NCBI RefSeq assembly: GCF_001641615.1
Contig: NZ_LRRU01000011.1
Location: 1-64,000, forward strand
Origin: Pseudoalteromonas gelatinilytica
GTDB lineage: Bacteria > Pseudomonadota > Gammaproteobacteria > Enterobacterales > Alteromonadaceae
Reading direction: 5' to 3'
Length of the DNA: 64,000 nucleotides
Shown here: positions 44,515 through 54,151 of the stretch, one piece after another
How the letters are laid out: each line of letters begins with the position of its first letter
Numbering within the stretch: the first letter of the stretch is position 1
Made by a program: the position numbers and the translations under genes
The notes under the pieces: generated by a model
What the model was told of the DNA's origin: nothing
Seen by the model: only the letters and a program-made list of their open reading frames with translations
The model's database searches: none

Positions 44515-45621
44515 CTACCTCAAAAGCGCCATGTAAGTTTCAAACCATGACTCTGAATCAGGAAATAACTGCGCTCTCGTGTGTGAAGCTAGACGCGTAT
44601 CGTTATACGTTTCAAGATCAAATAACTTACTTATTTGATTTACGCAATCATGCACATCATCTTCTTTGTAAATCACACCCGCTTGATCTAAAACTGAATG
44701 AGCATAATCAAGGTCTGGGGCAATAACTGGAAGATCGTAAAACATAGCCTCTATTAAAGGGTTACCGAATGTTTCAGATTTTGAAGGAAAAATAGCCGCA
44801 AATGCAAAGTCTTGATAATATTGTTTAAGATCTGCTTGAGGTAACTCCCCTAGGTTATTGATCGGTAGTTGTTGTTCTTTTAAAGCAGCTATAAACTCTG
44901 CAGCTTCAGCAATTGATTCATCAACCGTAATATTAATAACAACAGGTAATGCCTTTTCTTTTATTTCAGTAGCAAGTTTCAATAAAAAAGCATGATTTTT
45001 ATGTGCATAAAAGCGACTAACATAAAGTAGTTCTTTTACTTGAGGTAACTCTTGCTTAGCTTGAAAATTTGCAATGCTCTCTCTTTTGAAGTTATCGCTA
45101 ATTGGGTTAAAAATAATTTCAGAATCAATTGTTACTTTTTCATTGAGCAATTTTTGCATGTAGCTACTTTGAACAACAACTGTGTCTACAGCTCTAACTG
45201 TTTTACCAAAAAGGTAACGCTTAATTTTCTCGGCAATTTTTGCAACTCCAGCTAAATTACCATACAAACGATCATCAACTATGTATGGATGATGAAGTAA
45301 GACTACTTTTTTCTGATTACTTTTAATACCAAATAAAAAGTTACCGAAAGCAAGAATGGCTTTAGGCTCATATTGTTTTACTAATGAGTTCATCAGTGAA
45401 AAGTTGACTTTAAACACATTCAATAAAGCCTTAATACTGCCAGGTACGACATCAACAACTACAAATTTGCAATTTTCTGTCTCTGAATATGTTAGAAACT
45501 CAGGCAAGTTTGGCACAATAAATACGAACTTCTCGCCGCTTTGCAATGCATTACGGATAAAATTATTAGCAATATTTTTGGGGCCCGCAGCAATCTGATT
45601 TGAAAAGTTAACGAGATACAT
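44515..45621 (-). CDS. Glycosyltransferase, GT-B family 4 type, locus B
   Basis: This 368-residue GT-B enzyme has a donor-half signature LLYVSRFYAHKNHAFLL and the E-x7-E motif SETFGNPLIEAMFYDLPVI. The N-terminal half has NFSNQIAAGPKNIANNFI. The start at ATG 45621 (MYLVNFSNQ) is preferred over 45636 because GGCAAGAAG precedes it and family members begin there. It overlaps the upstream wzy-like gene by 14 bp. The donor sugar is unknown. Confidence 0.85.
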   Translation of the reverse strand: MYLVNFSNQIAAGPKNIANNFIRNALQSGEKFVFIVPNLPEFLTYSETENCKFVVVDVVPGSIKALLNVFKVNFSLMNSLVKQYEPKAILAFGNFLFGIKSNQKKVVLLHHPYIVDDRLYGNLAGVAKIAEKIKRYLFGKTVRAVDTVVVQSSYMQKLLNEKVTIDSEIIFNPISDNFKRESIANFQAKQELPQVKELLYVSRFYAHKNHAFLLKLATEIKEKALPVVINITVDESIAEAAEFIAALKEQQLPINNLGELPQADLKQYYQDFAFAAIFPSKSETFGNPLIEAMFYDLPVIAPDLDYAHSVLDQAGVIYKEDDVHDCVNQISKLFDLETYNDTRLASHTRAQLFPDSESWFETYMALLR

Positions 45622-46948
45622 TCTTCTTGCCCTCAAATAAGTAAATAAACAAAGTGAATAACATTAATAAAACGAATATGGTTAATGTGTTAAAAATAAA
45701 AGCGTTTGAAATACCAAACCCTGTCAACATCATGAAGGCATAAAAAGAAACCCACAAAGGAGCAAACTTTGAACTGATCATTACTTGATAGAAATATTTT
45801 AAAATCATACCTGTCAAAATTGCATACAAAATAACTCCAACAGGACCAAAGTGTACATAACCTGCAGTCACACGACTTAGAGGCCAACCTACAGGGATCA
45901 TGTACTTAAATGGTGAATTAATCGCAACATTATTCCCCTGCGCGAAATTATAGATATAAACACCTTCATCTAGTGGTGGTTTAGCCTCATAAAATGAGCT
46001 TGGAATAAACCCTGTAAAGAAGTCCATAAACGTACTACCGAACCAAAGCTTATTAATAGAGTCAAAATATGGAAAGATAAATAGCGAAATATCAATATCA
46101 CTGAACCGCTTAAATAACTCGCCCATATATGGCAGGGCGTCAGGTATTAAAGAGCCTGGATCTGACATATAGTAATCTAATGCTCCATCAACCCTTAAAA
46201 TAGGTGCAAGTGAAGCAAAGAAAACTAAAAAGAATAATAAGAGTAAGTTTTTAACAGAAAATACATTTACATTTTTAATTTTATAGTTCCACATTAGAAC
46301 TAAGAAAACTAAAAGTAGTAGTGGATTTTTTCTTTCGCCGTAAGATGCCAGCATGGCAAAGAAAAACACTGATATTAAAAATAGAAAAAGGTAATTTTTA
46401 AGCTTAATTTTTTTCAATGACAAGTAAGTTATGTAGTAGCCTATAGAGAGCATCGCAGATATAAAAAAGATGTTCCTATACATTGCAGTACCTTGAACTA
46501 CCAAGGTTTTATTATCCATATTACTTATCAGAAAGAAGAAACCGCCTACTTTATGAAGGAACAAAGCAAACATTAGTATAGTGAGGGCAATAAAGAAGTA
46601 GCTAGCATATTTAAATTTTACTACTTTCATGCCTACACCAATACTTGATACGCCAAAAAGTTTGCCCTTAGGTTCAAAAAAAGCCATGGTAAAAATACAA
46701 ACAATTGCAAATATAAGCTTGTACATAACATGCTGAAAAAAGGCAAAACTAAAGTCATCCAAGTGATAGATAACTTTTGGATGAAGCTCTTGCGGATTAT
46801 GGGCTATAAAATATAGATACGGCACTTCGGCCATGGAAAACAAAATGAAAAAGGGAATTACATGAAAAAAGTCTTTCTTCCCCTTTTTCAAATAAAGAAG
46901 TAACAGCAATAGGACAATAAAATAAAAGGTTATAAATGCATCAATCAT
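45608..46948 (-). CDS. O-antigen/oligosaccharide repeat polymerase, Wzy-like
   Basis: This 446-residue protein has about 11-12 membrane helices and a large periplasmic loop in the last third (LWFGSTFMDFFTGFIPSSFYEAK, then GWPLSRVTAGYVHFGPVG). This matches the WaaL/Wzy-type repeat polymerase pattern, where an RVT/ARG-rich loop follows the FTGFIP segment. It would polymerise lipid-linked units flipped by the locus B Wzx. Like most Wzy proteins, it has little sequence to identify beyond topology and position. Confidence 0.78.
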   Translation of the reverse strand: MIDAFITFYFIVLLLLLLYLKKGKKDFFHVIPFFILFSMAEVPYLYFIAHNPQELHPKVIYHLDDFSFAFFQHVMYKLIFAIVCIFTMAFFEPKGKLFGVSSIGVGMKVVKFKYASYFFIALTILMFALFLHKVGGFFFLISNMDNKTLVVQGTAMYRNIFFISAMLSIGYYITYLSLKKIKLKNYLFLFLISVFFFAMLASYGERKNPLLLLVFLVLMWNYKIKNVNVFSVKNLLLLFFLVFFASLAPILRVDGALDYYMSDPGSLIPDALPYMGELFKRFSDIDISLFIFPYFDSINKLWFGSTFMDFFTGFIPSSFYEAKPPLDEGVYIYNFAQGNNVAINSPFKYMIPVGWPLSRVTAGYVHFGPVGVILYAILTGMILKYFYQVMISSKFAPLWVSFYAFMMLTGFGISNAFIFNTLTIFVLLMLFTLFIYLFEGKKNVSR

Positions 46949-47528
46949 TGTATTGTTTTATTCTTTTTGCAGGCACACCACCAAAGATACATTGCTTTTC
47001 TGTAATTGACTTAGATACAACCGCAGCACTCGCAACGATTGTTTTCTCAGCGATACTTTCAGCGGTTTCTAATAAAATTGCACGTGTACCTAACCAGCAA
47101 TTTGCTGCAATTTCCTTTTCTATACCAACAGGCTTGCTTTTAGGATCGTAGCCGTGGCTGTGGCTGTAAATAACAACTCCTTCTGATAACAAGGTGTTAT
47201 TTCTAATCGTTAATCCACCAGTGTGATCTAAATGGCAATTTCGGCATATATGTACTTTATCTTCGATAATGCATTCACCGGTGTTGTTCTCTGATACAAG
47301 CAATGTTCCTTTTCCAATGAAAACCCCATTGCCTATGGTTACAAGTTTGGGTGACTCAATTCTAGCACCAAACTCGATACGAACATTCTTACCTACTTTT
47401 TTACATACTGCCTTATAAAATAGAGTATTTAAAATATCGAAAAAGACTTTTAGAAAACGCAAAGGAATTCGTACACAGAAAAGTAGTAAGCCACTGTCTT
47501 GGTAAAGTTTCATAATACGATTAATCAT
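46941..47528 (-). CDS. Hexapeptide-repeat acetyltransferase (left-handed beta-helix)
   Basis: This 195-residue protein is dominated by hexapeptide repeats (IGNGVFIGKGTLLV, IIEDKVHICRNCHLDHTGG). The acceptor/CoA pocket segment VIYSHSHGYDPKSKPV leads to IAANCWLGTRAILLE and ends with the VSKSITEKQCIFGGVPAKRIK tail of the WcaF/NodL/LacA group. It likely O- or N-acetylates a locus B sugar using acetyl-CoA. It overlaps both neighbours by 8 bp. Confidence 0.88.
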   Translation of the reverse strand: MINRIMKLYQDSGLLLFCVRIPLRFLKVFFDILNTLFYKAVCKKVGKNVRIEFGARIESPKLVTIGNGVFIGKGTLLVSENNTGECIIEDKVHICRNCHLDHTGGLTIRNNTLLSEGVVIYSHSHGYDPKSKPVGIEKEIAANCWLGTRAILLETAESIAEKTIVASAAVVSKSITEKQCIFGGVPAKRIKQYND

Positions 47529-48765
47529 TAGATAAGCCTATTTGCGAAAAGATATATAAATAAACAACACATGACGTTAGATAATAAACACTAAACGAAA
47601 TTGCTAAGCTCTCTGCACTTGCAGCTACAGCCAAAATATATATGCCCATTACTACCGCAGAAGTCAGAGCAACGTAAAAAAGTTGATATGTTTTATTCAT
47701 AACTACCATTACTCGGTTGAATGCTAAAGCAATAGAATAGAATAAACAGATTAAAGTTACTTCTAAAAATAGATTCGCAGTATATTGCTCACCATATAAA
47801 AGTAAGAAATATTCGTAAAGAAAATAACCTATAACAATGAAGAGGAGGCAAGATAAAAACATATAACGCAAAGCGTAGACAAGAAGTTGTTTTACATTGC
47901 TACCCGATTCATGGAGCTTCGTTAAGTTTCGTAAAACAATATTACAGATGATATTTAAAAGGATTGAACAAATCATAAACATCTGAAATGAAACATCGAA
48001 TTCAGCAAGTGCTACAAAGCCATCTTCACTGTTAGCTGTTATATACCTTACAAACCAAAAGATAAAAGCATTAATTGCAGAACCTAAAATTACTGGCTTT
48101 ATCGTATTGAATACATCTTTAGTTTTCTGAAAAAGCACATCGTATTTAATATTTTTTAAAATATGCATGTGATTTATCAAGACATTACATGCTTTGATTG
48201 CTAAATCTGTAAGCTGATAAATAAGCATATAAAATAAAGCTATTTCTACAGTAATATCTTCATATGTATTGAAAATAAAAGCGGCCGATAAAACAATGCT
48301 AATTACTGTTGAGAAGAAAATGACTTTATAGATGCCTTTCCCTATGTACACCGAGGTCGCATAGCCATTCAACAGAGTTAGTGAGATCAATATTACTACT
48401 GTCAAAACTATTTGAAGTGTCAAAAAATCAAAAGAAGATAAACTTCCTAAAAATGAACTGCTTGACCATAATAATAAGCATAAGGTTGAGATAATTAATG
48501 CTGTAAATGCATAGAACACACCATACGCAAGCACTGATACTCCACTAAAGTTCTCTTTAGAGCTTTCTTTAACAGCGAAAGGGTTTACTGCTGAGCTAAA
48601 TGTAGTCTCAAATAAGTTAATTGTACTTCGCAAAAACACAAACGTTCCATAAACATCTTTTGATGTGTAACGAGCAATTAAAATATTAAGAATTAATATA
48701 AAGCCTTTCGCTATTAAAGTACTAAGCATTAATAAAAATGCACTAGAAAAGAGTTTTTTTAGCAT
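47521..48765 (-). CDS. Polysaccharide flippase (Wzx/MOP family), locus B
   Basis: This 414-residue polytopic protein has about 12 helices. The N-terminal MOP-superfamily pattern is LIAKGFILILNILIARYTSKDVYGTF. Internal repeats of hydrophobic pairs and short basic loops are typical of Wzx. It provides a second, independent flippase for locus B. It overlaps the next gene upstream by 7 bp and the acetyltransferase gene by 8 bp, showing tight operon packing. Confidence 0.85.
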   Translation of the reverse strand: MLKKLFSSAFLLMLSTLIAKGFILILNILIARYTSKDVYGTFVFLRSTINLFETTFSSAVNPFAVKESSKENFSGVSVLAYGVFYAFTALIISTLCLLLWSSSSFLGSLSSFDFLTLQIVLTVVILISLTLLNGYATSVYIGKGIYKVIFFSTVISIVLSAAFIFNTYEDITVEIALFYMLIYQLTDLAIKACNVLINHMHILKNIKYDVLFQKTKDVFNTIKPVILGSAINAFIFWFVRYITANSEDGFVALAEFDVSFQMFMICSILLNIICNIVLRNLTKLHESGSNVKQLLVYALRYMFLSCLLFIVIGYFLYEYFLLLYGEQYTANLFLEVTLICLFYSIALAFNRVMVVMNKTYQLFYVALTSAVVMGIYILAVAASAESLAISFSVYYLTSCVVYLYIFSQIGLSND

Positions 48766-49736
48766 TGAATTAAACGCTCAACCCAGTTTTCTATAGAGTA
48801 ACTTTCATAAACTTCATTACTAACTGGAACATATGGTGAAGTTAGAAATTGTGTTAGTTCTTGCTCGTTCTTCTCGCCAATCACAAACACATTTTCAGCT
48901 TTATAAAAAGGTTCTTCCATTACTAATTTATTATTAGTAATTAGCTTTTTGTTTATTCCTAAGGTCTCAATGGTTCTCATTGTTAAGCCTGTTTGATCAG
49001 GGTGGCCATAATCAATAATGACCTCAGAATCACACATTACACGAGAAACATCTTGAGCGCTCAGCTTATCGAACGAAACCTCTTCTATTGGTACATTGCG
49101 AAATGACTTGTTAATAACTTTGAGCACTTTAAAGACGGGTTTGCTAGGGTAATAAAAAAATGTGAAAGCAGGTTTATTAAGGTTCTTTTCAACCAAATAA
49201 GCCATCCCTAATACATCACTAAAGCGATTAGAGTGTAATGTTCCAACAAAAGCAGCTGAGTATTTATTATCAGTGACTGAATTTGCCTTTCGGCTATATT
49301 CTTTGCTATAGAAAAGCGGTAAATACTCAAGGTGTTCGATATTTAGACAATCAACCCTATCAAATGATTTTATTGCATCAAAATACTTAAACTTCCCTTT
49401 AGCACCTTTTACATTAGACAGTGAGTCCCATGAGTAGTACACAAACTTTGCTTTGCTAAAAGTCTGCTTCATTTTATCAAGCAAAAACTCTGAAAGGCCT
49501 TCACCTTTAATGACAACAATCAACTCATAGTCGCCTTGCCAGTCAATCTCATTTATAAAGTACTTTTCTGTTAACTTACTTGTGAGGCTTGGCATTAACC
49601 TTGACTTTACTCGATCAAAGTTACTCTTTACATAAATGTGGTTAATCCAGTCTACAGAATGACCTTTTGACTCCATCACATTTATAATTTTTGTGTAATA
49701 GCCAAACGTATCTGGACTAAAGAGTAAAACTTTCAT
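48759..49736 (-). CDS. CgeB-like glycosyltransferase family protein
   Basis: This 325-residue protein has no sharp catalytic motif, but the layout resembles GT-B enzymes of the CgeB/DUF3880 type: [20 protein letters not shown] at the start, LIVVIKGEGLSEF, FVYYSWDSLSNV, AAFVGTLHSNR, then VMCDSEVIIDYGHPDQTGLTMRTIETL, which corresponds to the donor-binding region. It probably adds a sugar in locus B. The start lies within the 20-bp overlap with the upstream SDR gene, suggesting coupled translation. Confidence 0.68.
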   Translation of the reverse strand: MKVLLFSPDTFGYYTKIINVMESKGHSVDWINHIYVKSNFDRVKSRLMPSLTSKLTEKYFINEIDWQGDYELIVVIKGEGLSEFLLDKMKQTFSKAKFVYYSWDSLSNVKGAKGKFKYFDAIKSFDRVDCLNIEHLEYLPLFYSKEYSRKANSVTDNKYSAAFVGTLHSNRFSDVLGMAYLVEKNLNKPAFTFFYYPSKPVFKVLKVINKSFRNVPIEEVSFDKLSAQDVSRVMCDSEVIIDYGHPDQTGLTMRTIETLGINKKLITNNKLVMEEPFYKAENVFVIGEKNEQELTQFLTSPYVPVSNEVYESYSIENWVERLIQC

Positions 49737-50550
49737 GCTCGTTGTAAAGTTCCGTAAATGAGTTAATCATTGATTCGAGATCGTCTTCAATTGTAGCCGG
49801 GCTAAAGTCAATCACACTTTGCAGCTTGCTAATATCAACTTCAGAAAAGGCTTCATTAACGTTACTTTCAAACCAATTTACTTTACAGCCTGTTTTATCA
49901 GTCAAAACTTTTGCAATTGTATCTGCACGAGTGTTTCTTCCTGAAGCAATGTTAAATATTTCATTACTTTGAATGTCAGCTTTGGCTAACTTGTAGATTG
50001 CACTAGCTACGTCCACTACTGAAACATAGTCTTTTTGATAGTCCTCGCGGATATACATATTTACTTCATTTTTAGCGATAGAATCTCTAACTATTGAAGG
50101 TAAAAATAGAGGGCTGTTTACCGCTAATCCATAAACGTTACTTGGTCGAACTATGATTGCTTTATCTGCTAGGTTTAATACTAAATTCTCAGCCGTAAGC
50201 TTTGTTAAGTTAAATAGCGCTCTGTTATCTTTAGCGCAAACAGTGAGATCGGCACTTTCACAACTTGCTTGCTGATTCATGTAAACACGTGTAGATGAAA
50301 TATAAATAAACCTATCAAACTGGCTACTTTCTAGCATTTTTACTAGGTAACTTACGTTTGAATCGAGTACTTTCATTGGATTATTAGCGCAGTCTCCATG
50401 GCCTGCAGCATAAATCACCGTGCCTAATGCTTTAGTGAAAACTCCCTCATCTAGCTTTTCTGGTACATATACTTGCTCACCAGCCTCTCTAAGCTGCTTT
50501 ACAATCTCACTACCGATGAAGCCTTTACCACCAATAACTGTGTAAATCAT
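49717..50550 (-). CDS. Extended-SDR nucleotide-sugar epimerase/reductase-like protein with Phe for the catalytic Tyr
   Basis: This 277-residue Rossmann protein begins [18 protein letters not shown] and includes [19 protein letters not shown] and the motif region [15 protein letters not shown]. The usual YxxxK catalytic pair therefore reads F113xxxK117. The gene overlaps rmlB by 4 bp, and no rmlD is present in the window, so it is a candidate for the missing dTDP-4-keto-6-deoxyhexose reductase or an alternative dTDP-sugar enzyme. The Tyr-to-Phe change raises doubt about normal SDR chemistry. Confidence 0.7.
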   Translation of the reverse strand: MIYTVIGGKGFIGSEIVKQLREAGEQVYVPEKLDEGVFTKALGTVIYAAGHGDCANNPMKVLDSNVSYLVKMLESSQFDRFIYISSTRVYMNQQASCESADLTVCAKDNRALFNLTKLTAENLVLNLADKAIIVRPSNVYGLAVNSPLFLPSIVRDSIAKNEVNMYIREDYQKDYVSVVDVASAIYKLAKADIQSNEIFNIASGRNTRADTIAKVLTDKTGCKVNWFESNVNEAFSEVDISKLQSVIDFSPATIEDDLESMINSFTELYNEHESFTL

Positions 50551-51611
50551 GCGCTGCCAAGCCTCTCACGTTGATAGTTACCAGACTGGACATTTTCACA
50601 CCATTGTGAGTTTTCTAAATACCATTTAATTGTTTTTAAAATACCCGACTCAAATGTTTCAAGTGGTTGCCAACCTAACTCTTTGTTTATTTTTGAGGCA
50701 TCGATTGCATACCTTAAATCATGGCCGGGCCTGTCTTGTACAAATGTAATTAACTCTTTAAAGTCATCTAAGCCAGCAGGCTTTTCTATAATTAGATCAT
50801 TCAGATGGTTACAAATTGTTGTAACTACCTCAATATTTTGTTTTTCATTGAAGCCACCAATATTGTATGTTTCGCCTAGCTTGCCCTCAGATACAACTTT
50901 ATAAAGTGCTCTTGCATGGTCTTCAACAAACAACCAATCTCTTACTTGCTTACCATCGCCATATACGGGTAGTTTTTTTCCCTCTAATGCATTCAGAATA
51001 ATTAGCGGGATTAATTTTTCCGGAAAATGATATGGACCATAATTATTTGAGCAGTTTGTTAGCACTACTGGTAGTTGGAAAGTTCTGTTCCATGCTCGAA
51101 CAAGATGATCGGATGCAGCTTTAGATGCAGAGTAAGGTGAACTAGGCTCATAAGGCGTTTTTTCTGTGAAAAGACCCGTTTCACCTAAATCGCCGTATAC
51201 CTCATCTGTTGAAATGTGGTGAAAGCGGAATACTGCTTTCTTTTCATCACTTAGAGAAGCATAGTAAGTTCTGGCAGCCTCGAGTAGCTCGTAGGTTCCA
51301 ACAACATTTGTCTGAATAAATTCACCAGGTCCATCAATAGAGCGATCCACATGGCTTTCCGCGGCTAAATGCATGATAAAGTCAGGTTGAAATTTGGCAA
51401 ACGTAGCGCTCACTATCTCTCGATCACAAATATCACCTTTAACAAAATGATATCTTTCATTTTGTTCTACAGATGATAATGACTCTAAATTACCTGCATA
51501 CGTTAGCTTATCGAAGTTAACTACTGTATGTTCAGTTTCATTTATTAAGAAGCGAACTAATGCTGAACCAATAAAACCAGCTCCGCCGGTTACAAAAATT
51601 GTTTTACTCAT
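50547..51611 (-). CDS. rmlB: dTDP-glucose 4,6-dehydratase RmlB
   Basis: It converts dTDP-glucose to dTDP-4-keto-6-deoxyglucose. It is 354 residues: [18 protein letters not shown] at the N-terminus, [28 protein letters not shown] with catalytic Asp/Glu, and [15 protein letters not shown] with the intact Tyr and Lys. [15 protein letters not shown] and [12 protein letters not shown] complete the family pattern. It is followed 11 nt upstream by rmlC and then rmlA, in order A-C-B in the direction of transcription. Confidence 0.97.
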   Translation of the reverse strand: MSKTIFVTGGAGFIGSALVRFLINETEHTVVNFDKLTYAGNLESLSSVEQNERYHFVKGDICDREIVSATFAKFQPDFIMHLAAESHVDRSIDGPGEFIQTNVVGTYELLEAARTYYASLSDEKKAVFRFHHISTDEVYGDLGETGLFTEKTPYEPSSPYSASKAASDHLVRAWNRTFQLPVVLTNCSNNYGPYHFPEKLIPLIILNALEGKKLPVYGDGKQVRDWLFVEDHARALYKVVSEGKLGETYNIGGFNEKQNIEVVTTICNHLNDLIIEKPAGLDDFKELITFVQDRPGHDLRYAIDASKINKELGWQPLETFESGILKTIKWYLENSQWCENVQSGNYQRERLGSA

Positions 51612-51622
51612 AAATTACTCGA

Positions 51623-52168
51623 TTAGAAGGTAGGAGCATCTGCTAGCATTAAACCAGCTTCATCTTTAGGTGATAATAATGGCTGCATACCCTTTACAAG
51701 AGGCCATTGAATAGCAAGAGTAGGATCATCCCAAGAAATGCTTTGTTCAAATTCAGGTGCATAATAATTTGTACACTTATAAACAAATTCAGCAGATTGA
51801 GTTGTTACATAAAAGCCATGTGCAAACCCTTCTGGTACCCAAAGTTGTCTTTTATTGTCACTATTTAATAAGACACCAACATGCTTTCCAAAAGTCGGGC
51901 TATCTTTTCGAATATCAACAGCAATATCATAAACTTCTCCGGCAATCACGCGCACTAATTTCCCTTGCGTTTGCTGCGTTTGATAATGCAGACCTCTTAA
52001 AATACCTTGGCCAGATTTACTGTGATTGTCTTGCACAAAAGTTACATCTGCAACATGCTCTCGGAACCAGTCTTCACGAAACGTTTCTAAGAAAAAACCT
52101 CGCTCATCACCAAATACTTTAGGTTCTAAAATTTTTACATCAGGGATATCTGTATCAATTATATTCAT
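51623..52168 (-). CDS. rmlC: dTDP-4-dehydrorhamnose 3,5-epimerase RmlC
   Basis: It epimerises C3 and C5 of dTDP-4-keto-6-deoxyglucose. It is 181 residues of cupin fold: [36 protein letters not shown] with the catalytic histidine, [18 protein letters not shown], and [26 protein letters not shown]. It overlaps rmlA by 4 bp. Confidence 0.97.
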   Translation of the reverse strand: MNIIDTDIPDVKILEPKVFGDERGFFLETFREDWFREHVADVTFVQDNHSKSGQGILRGLHYQTQQTQGKLVRVIAGEVYDIAVDIRKDSPTFGKHVGVLLNSDNKRQLWVPEGFAHGFYVTTQSAEFVYKCTNYYAPEFEQSISWDDPTLAIQWPLVKGMQPLLSPKDEAGLMLADAPTF

Positions 52169-53046
52169 GAGAAAACCCTTCTTGAAAGTAGGCTCAACAA
52201 ATACTCACCGTAACCACTTTTGACTAATGGAGCAGCTAATTGCTGTAACTGTTGCTCATTGATATATCCCATTCGAAAAGCGACTTCTTCAGGACAATTT
52301 ACTTTTAATCCCTGTCTTTTTTCTATGGTTTCGATAAATTGCGCTGCTTGTAACAGGCTGTCATGGGTGCCGGTGTCTAACCAAGCCGTTCCGCGTCCCA
52401 TAATTTCAACATTTAAAGAGTTAGTCTCCAAATATTGCTCGATAACATCGGTTATTTCTAGCTCACCTCTAGGTGAAGGTTCAACATTCTTTGCATACTC
52501 AACAACTTTATTATCAAAGAAATATAAACCTGGGACAGCATAGTTTGATTTTGGCGCTTCTGGCTTTTCTTCTATAGAAATCGCTTTTCCACTCTCATCA
52601 AACTCAACAACACCATATGAACATGGGTTTGCTACATGATAGCCAAAAACCGTTGCTCCAGATTCCCGAGAGGCAGCTAGCTGCAATGACTTAACAAGGT
52701 CGTGACCATAAAAAAGGTTATCACCTAAGATCAATGCAACATTACTATTTCCAATAAACTCTTCACCCAACAAAAAAGCCTGAGCGAGACCATCTGGCGA
52801 CGGTTGAGTTTTGTACTCAATATTAATGCCCCAATCTTTGCCATCATCTAGTAGTTCTTTAAAACGGTCTAATTCTGCGGGTGTTGTTATGACTAGAATA
52901 TCTTTTATGCCAGCATTCATTAAGGTAGCGATCGGGTAATAAACCATCGGTTTATCATAGACGGGCATAAGTTGTTTACTTACGACTTTCGTTAATGGGT
53001 AAAGGCGAGTACCGCTACCACCCGCTAAAATAATACCTTTAGTCAT
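52165..53046 (-). CDS. rmlA: Glucose-1-phosphate thymidylyltransferase RmlA
   Basis: It forms dTDP-glucose from dTTP and glucose-1-phosphate. It is 293 residues. [20 protein letters not shown] is the nucleotide-binding and catalytic start, then [43 protein letters not shown] and [16 protein letters not shown]. The gene order wzz - rmlA - rmlC - rmlB opens the biosynthetic part of locus B. Confidence 0.97.
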   Translation of the reverse strand: MTKGIILAGGSGTRLYPLTKVVSKQLMPVYDKPMVYYPIATLMNAGIKDILVITTPAELDRFKELLDDGKDWGINIEYKTQPSPDGLAQAFLLGEEFIGNSNVALILGDNLFYGHDLVKSLQLAASRESGATVFGYHVANPCSYGVVEFDESGKAISIEEKPEAPKSNYAVPGLYFFDNKVVEYAKNVEPSPRGELEITDVIEQYLETNSLNVEIMGRGTAWLDTGTHDSLLQAAQFIETIEKRQGLKVNCPEEVAFRMGYINEQQLQQLAAPLVKSGYGEYLLSLLSRRVFS

Positions 53047-53130
53047 ATAACTTCCATAATATTAATACCTGAATTTCAGGCTTAACTTAAAAAAATAATA
53101 TAGAGTGATTTTCAAAATAGTACTTAATTA

Positions 53131-54093
53131 TCAAGTACTTTCTTGCTCTCTAAAATAGTTCTTTCCTAAAACAATCAGAATACCAATTAAGATCCCAAAT
53201 AAGGCCCCTACAACACATATAAGCGCTCTTTTTGGACTTACTCTTTCTTCAGGAACCAATGCTGGATCGATCGTTTTGAAAACATACTCATCTCGAACTT
53301 CAGCGAACATAATTGTTTTAGCTTGTTCCTCGATAAGCTTAAAAAGTACTGTTTTAATATCTGCAACTTTTGTATTTTCAATTTGTTGCTTTAAAAACTC
53401 AGTACTTTTAATTGCCTCGGCTACGTCTCGCTCTTTCATCTCTTTGTTAATATCTTCAATGAGCCAAATTACCCATTGTTGGGCTATGTGGGGCGAGATA
53501 TGTTCCACTGAAATTGTAATCATGCCAGTGTCTTTTGAAGAGTTTACATAGACGATCTCTTTAAACTCTTTATAAGCTTCTTGTAGTGATGGCTTTGGCT
53601 TAAATGGAGGGTTAACATCTCTGACCCAAGTCTTTGTTTTAGCATCATAGATATCTCCATCGTAGGATATAGTATTGGCTTCGTATGACCAGCTTTTAGC
53701 AGCCATTAAATCTAGCAAAATATTATGTCGCTCAATGAACTCGCTTGTAAATTTCCTAGATTTTAATACTTCAATTGCTAATGCTGACTTATCAGAAGAA
53801 CCTGCTCCTAAATCAATTCCAGCCATACTTGCTAGACCACCAAATTGGCCAGCTAATGCAGCTAAACCACCTTCTCCTTGACCACTATCAGCAGGAGAAA
53901 GCAATGCCTCTGATTTATAAATATTTGGAAGGCTAAGCGCTAAAGCAACAGATAAACATGTAAATATGACGGCTACTATTGCAATTGTTAACTTGCCTTT
54001 CCAAATAGTTAAGAAAAAGCCTTTAAGATCTACGCCATCATCTTCAGCATACATACTTTGTTGAATATTCTGTGAATCCACACTTCTTTCCAT
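53131..54093 (-). CDS. wzz: Wzz-type chain length determinant protein
   Basis: This 320-residue polysaccharide co-polymerase without a kinase domain has cytosolic N-terminus DLKGFFLTIWKGKLTIAIV leading into helix 1, and a periplasmic helical region. Near the end is the proline-rich PALVPEERVSPKRALICV before helix 2 (GALFGILIGILIVLG). A glycine/alanine-rich stretch (AALAGQFGGLASMAGIDLG) follows helix 1, a common feature of this marine subgroup. It would set modal chain length of the locus B glycan together with the SLBB exporter encoded 58 nt upstream. Confidence 0.9.
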   Translation of the reverse strand: MERSVDSQNIQQSMYAEDDGVDLKGFFLTIWKGKLTIAIVAVIFTCLSVALALSLPNIYKSEALLSPADSGQGEGGLAALAGQFGGLASMAGIDLGAGSSDKSALAIEVLKSRKFTSEFIERHNILLDLMAAKSWSYEANTISYDGDIYDAKTKTWVRDVNPPFKPKPSLQEAYKEFKEIVYVNSSKDTGMITISVEHISPHIAQQWVIWLIEDINKEMKERDVAEAIKSTEFLKQQIENTKVADIKTVLFKLIEEQAKTIMFAEVRDEYVFKTIDPALVPEERVSPKRALICVVGALFGILIGILIVLGKNYFREQEST

Positions 54094-54151
54094 TGGTAAG
54101 TTATCTCATTTATTTAAAGTTACTAAAATTAAATGCTCGGTAACTATTAAA

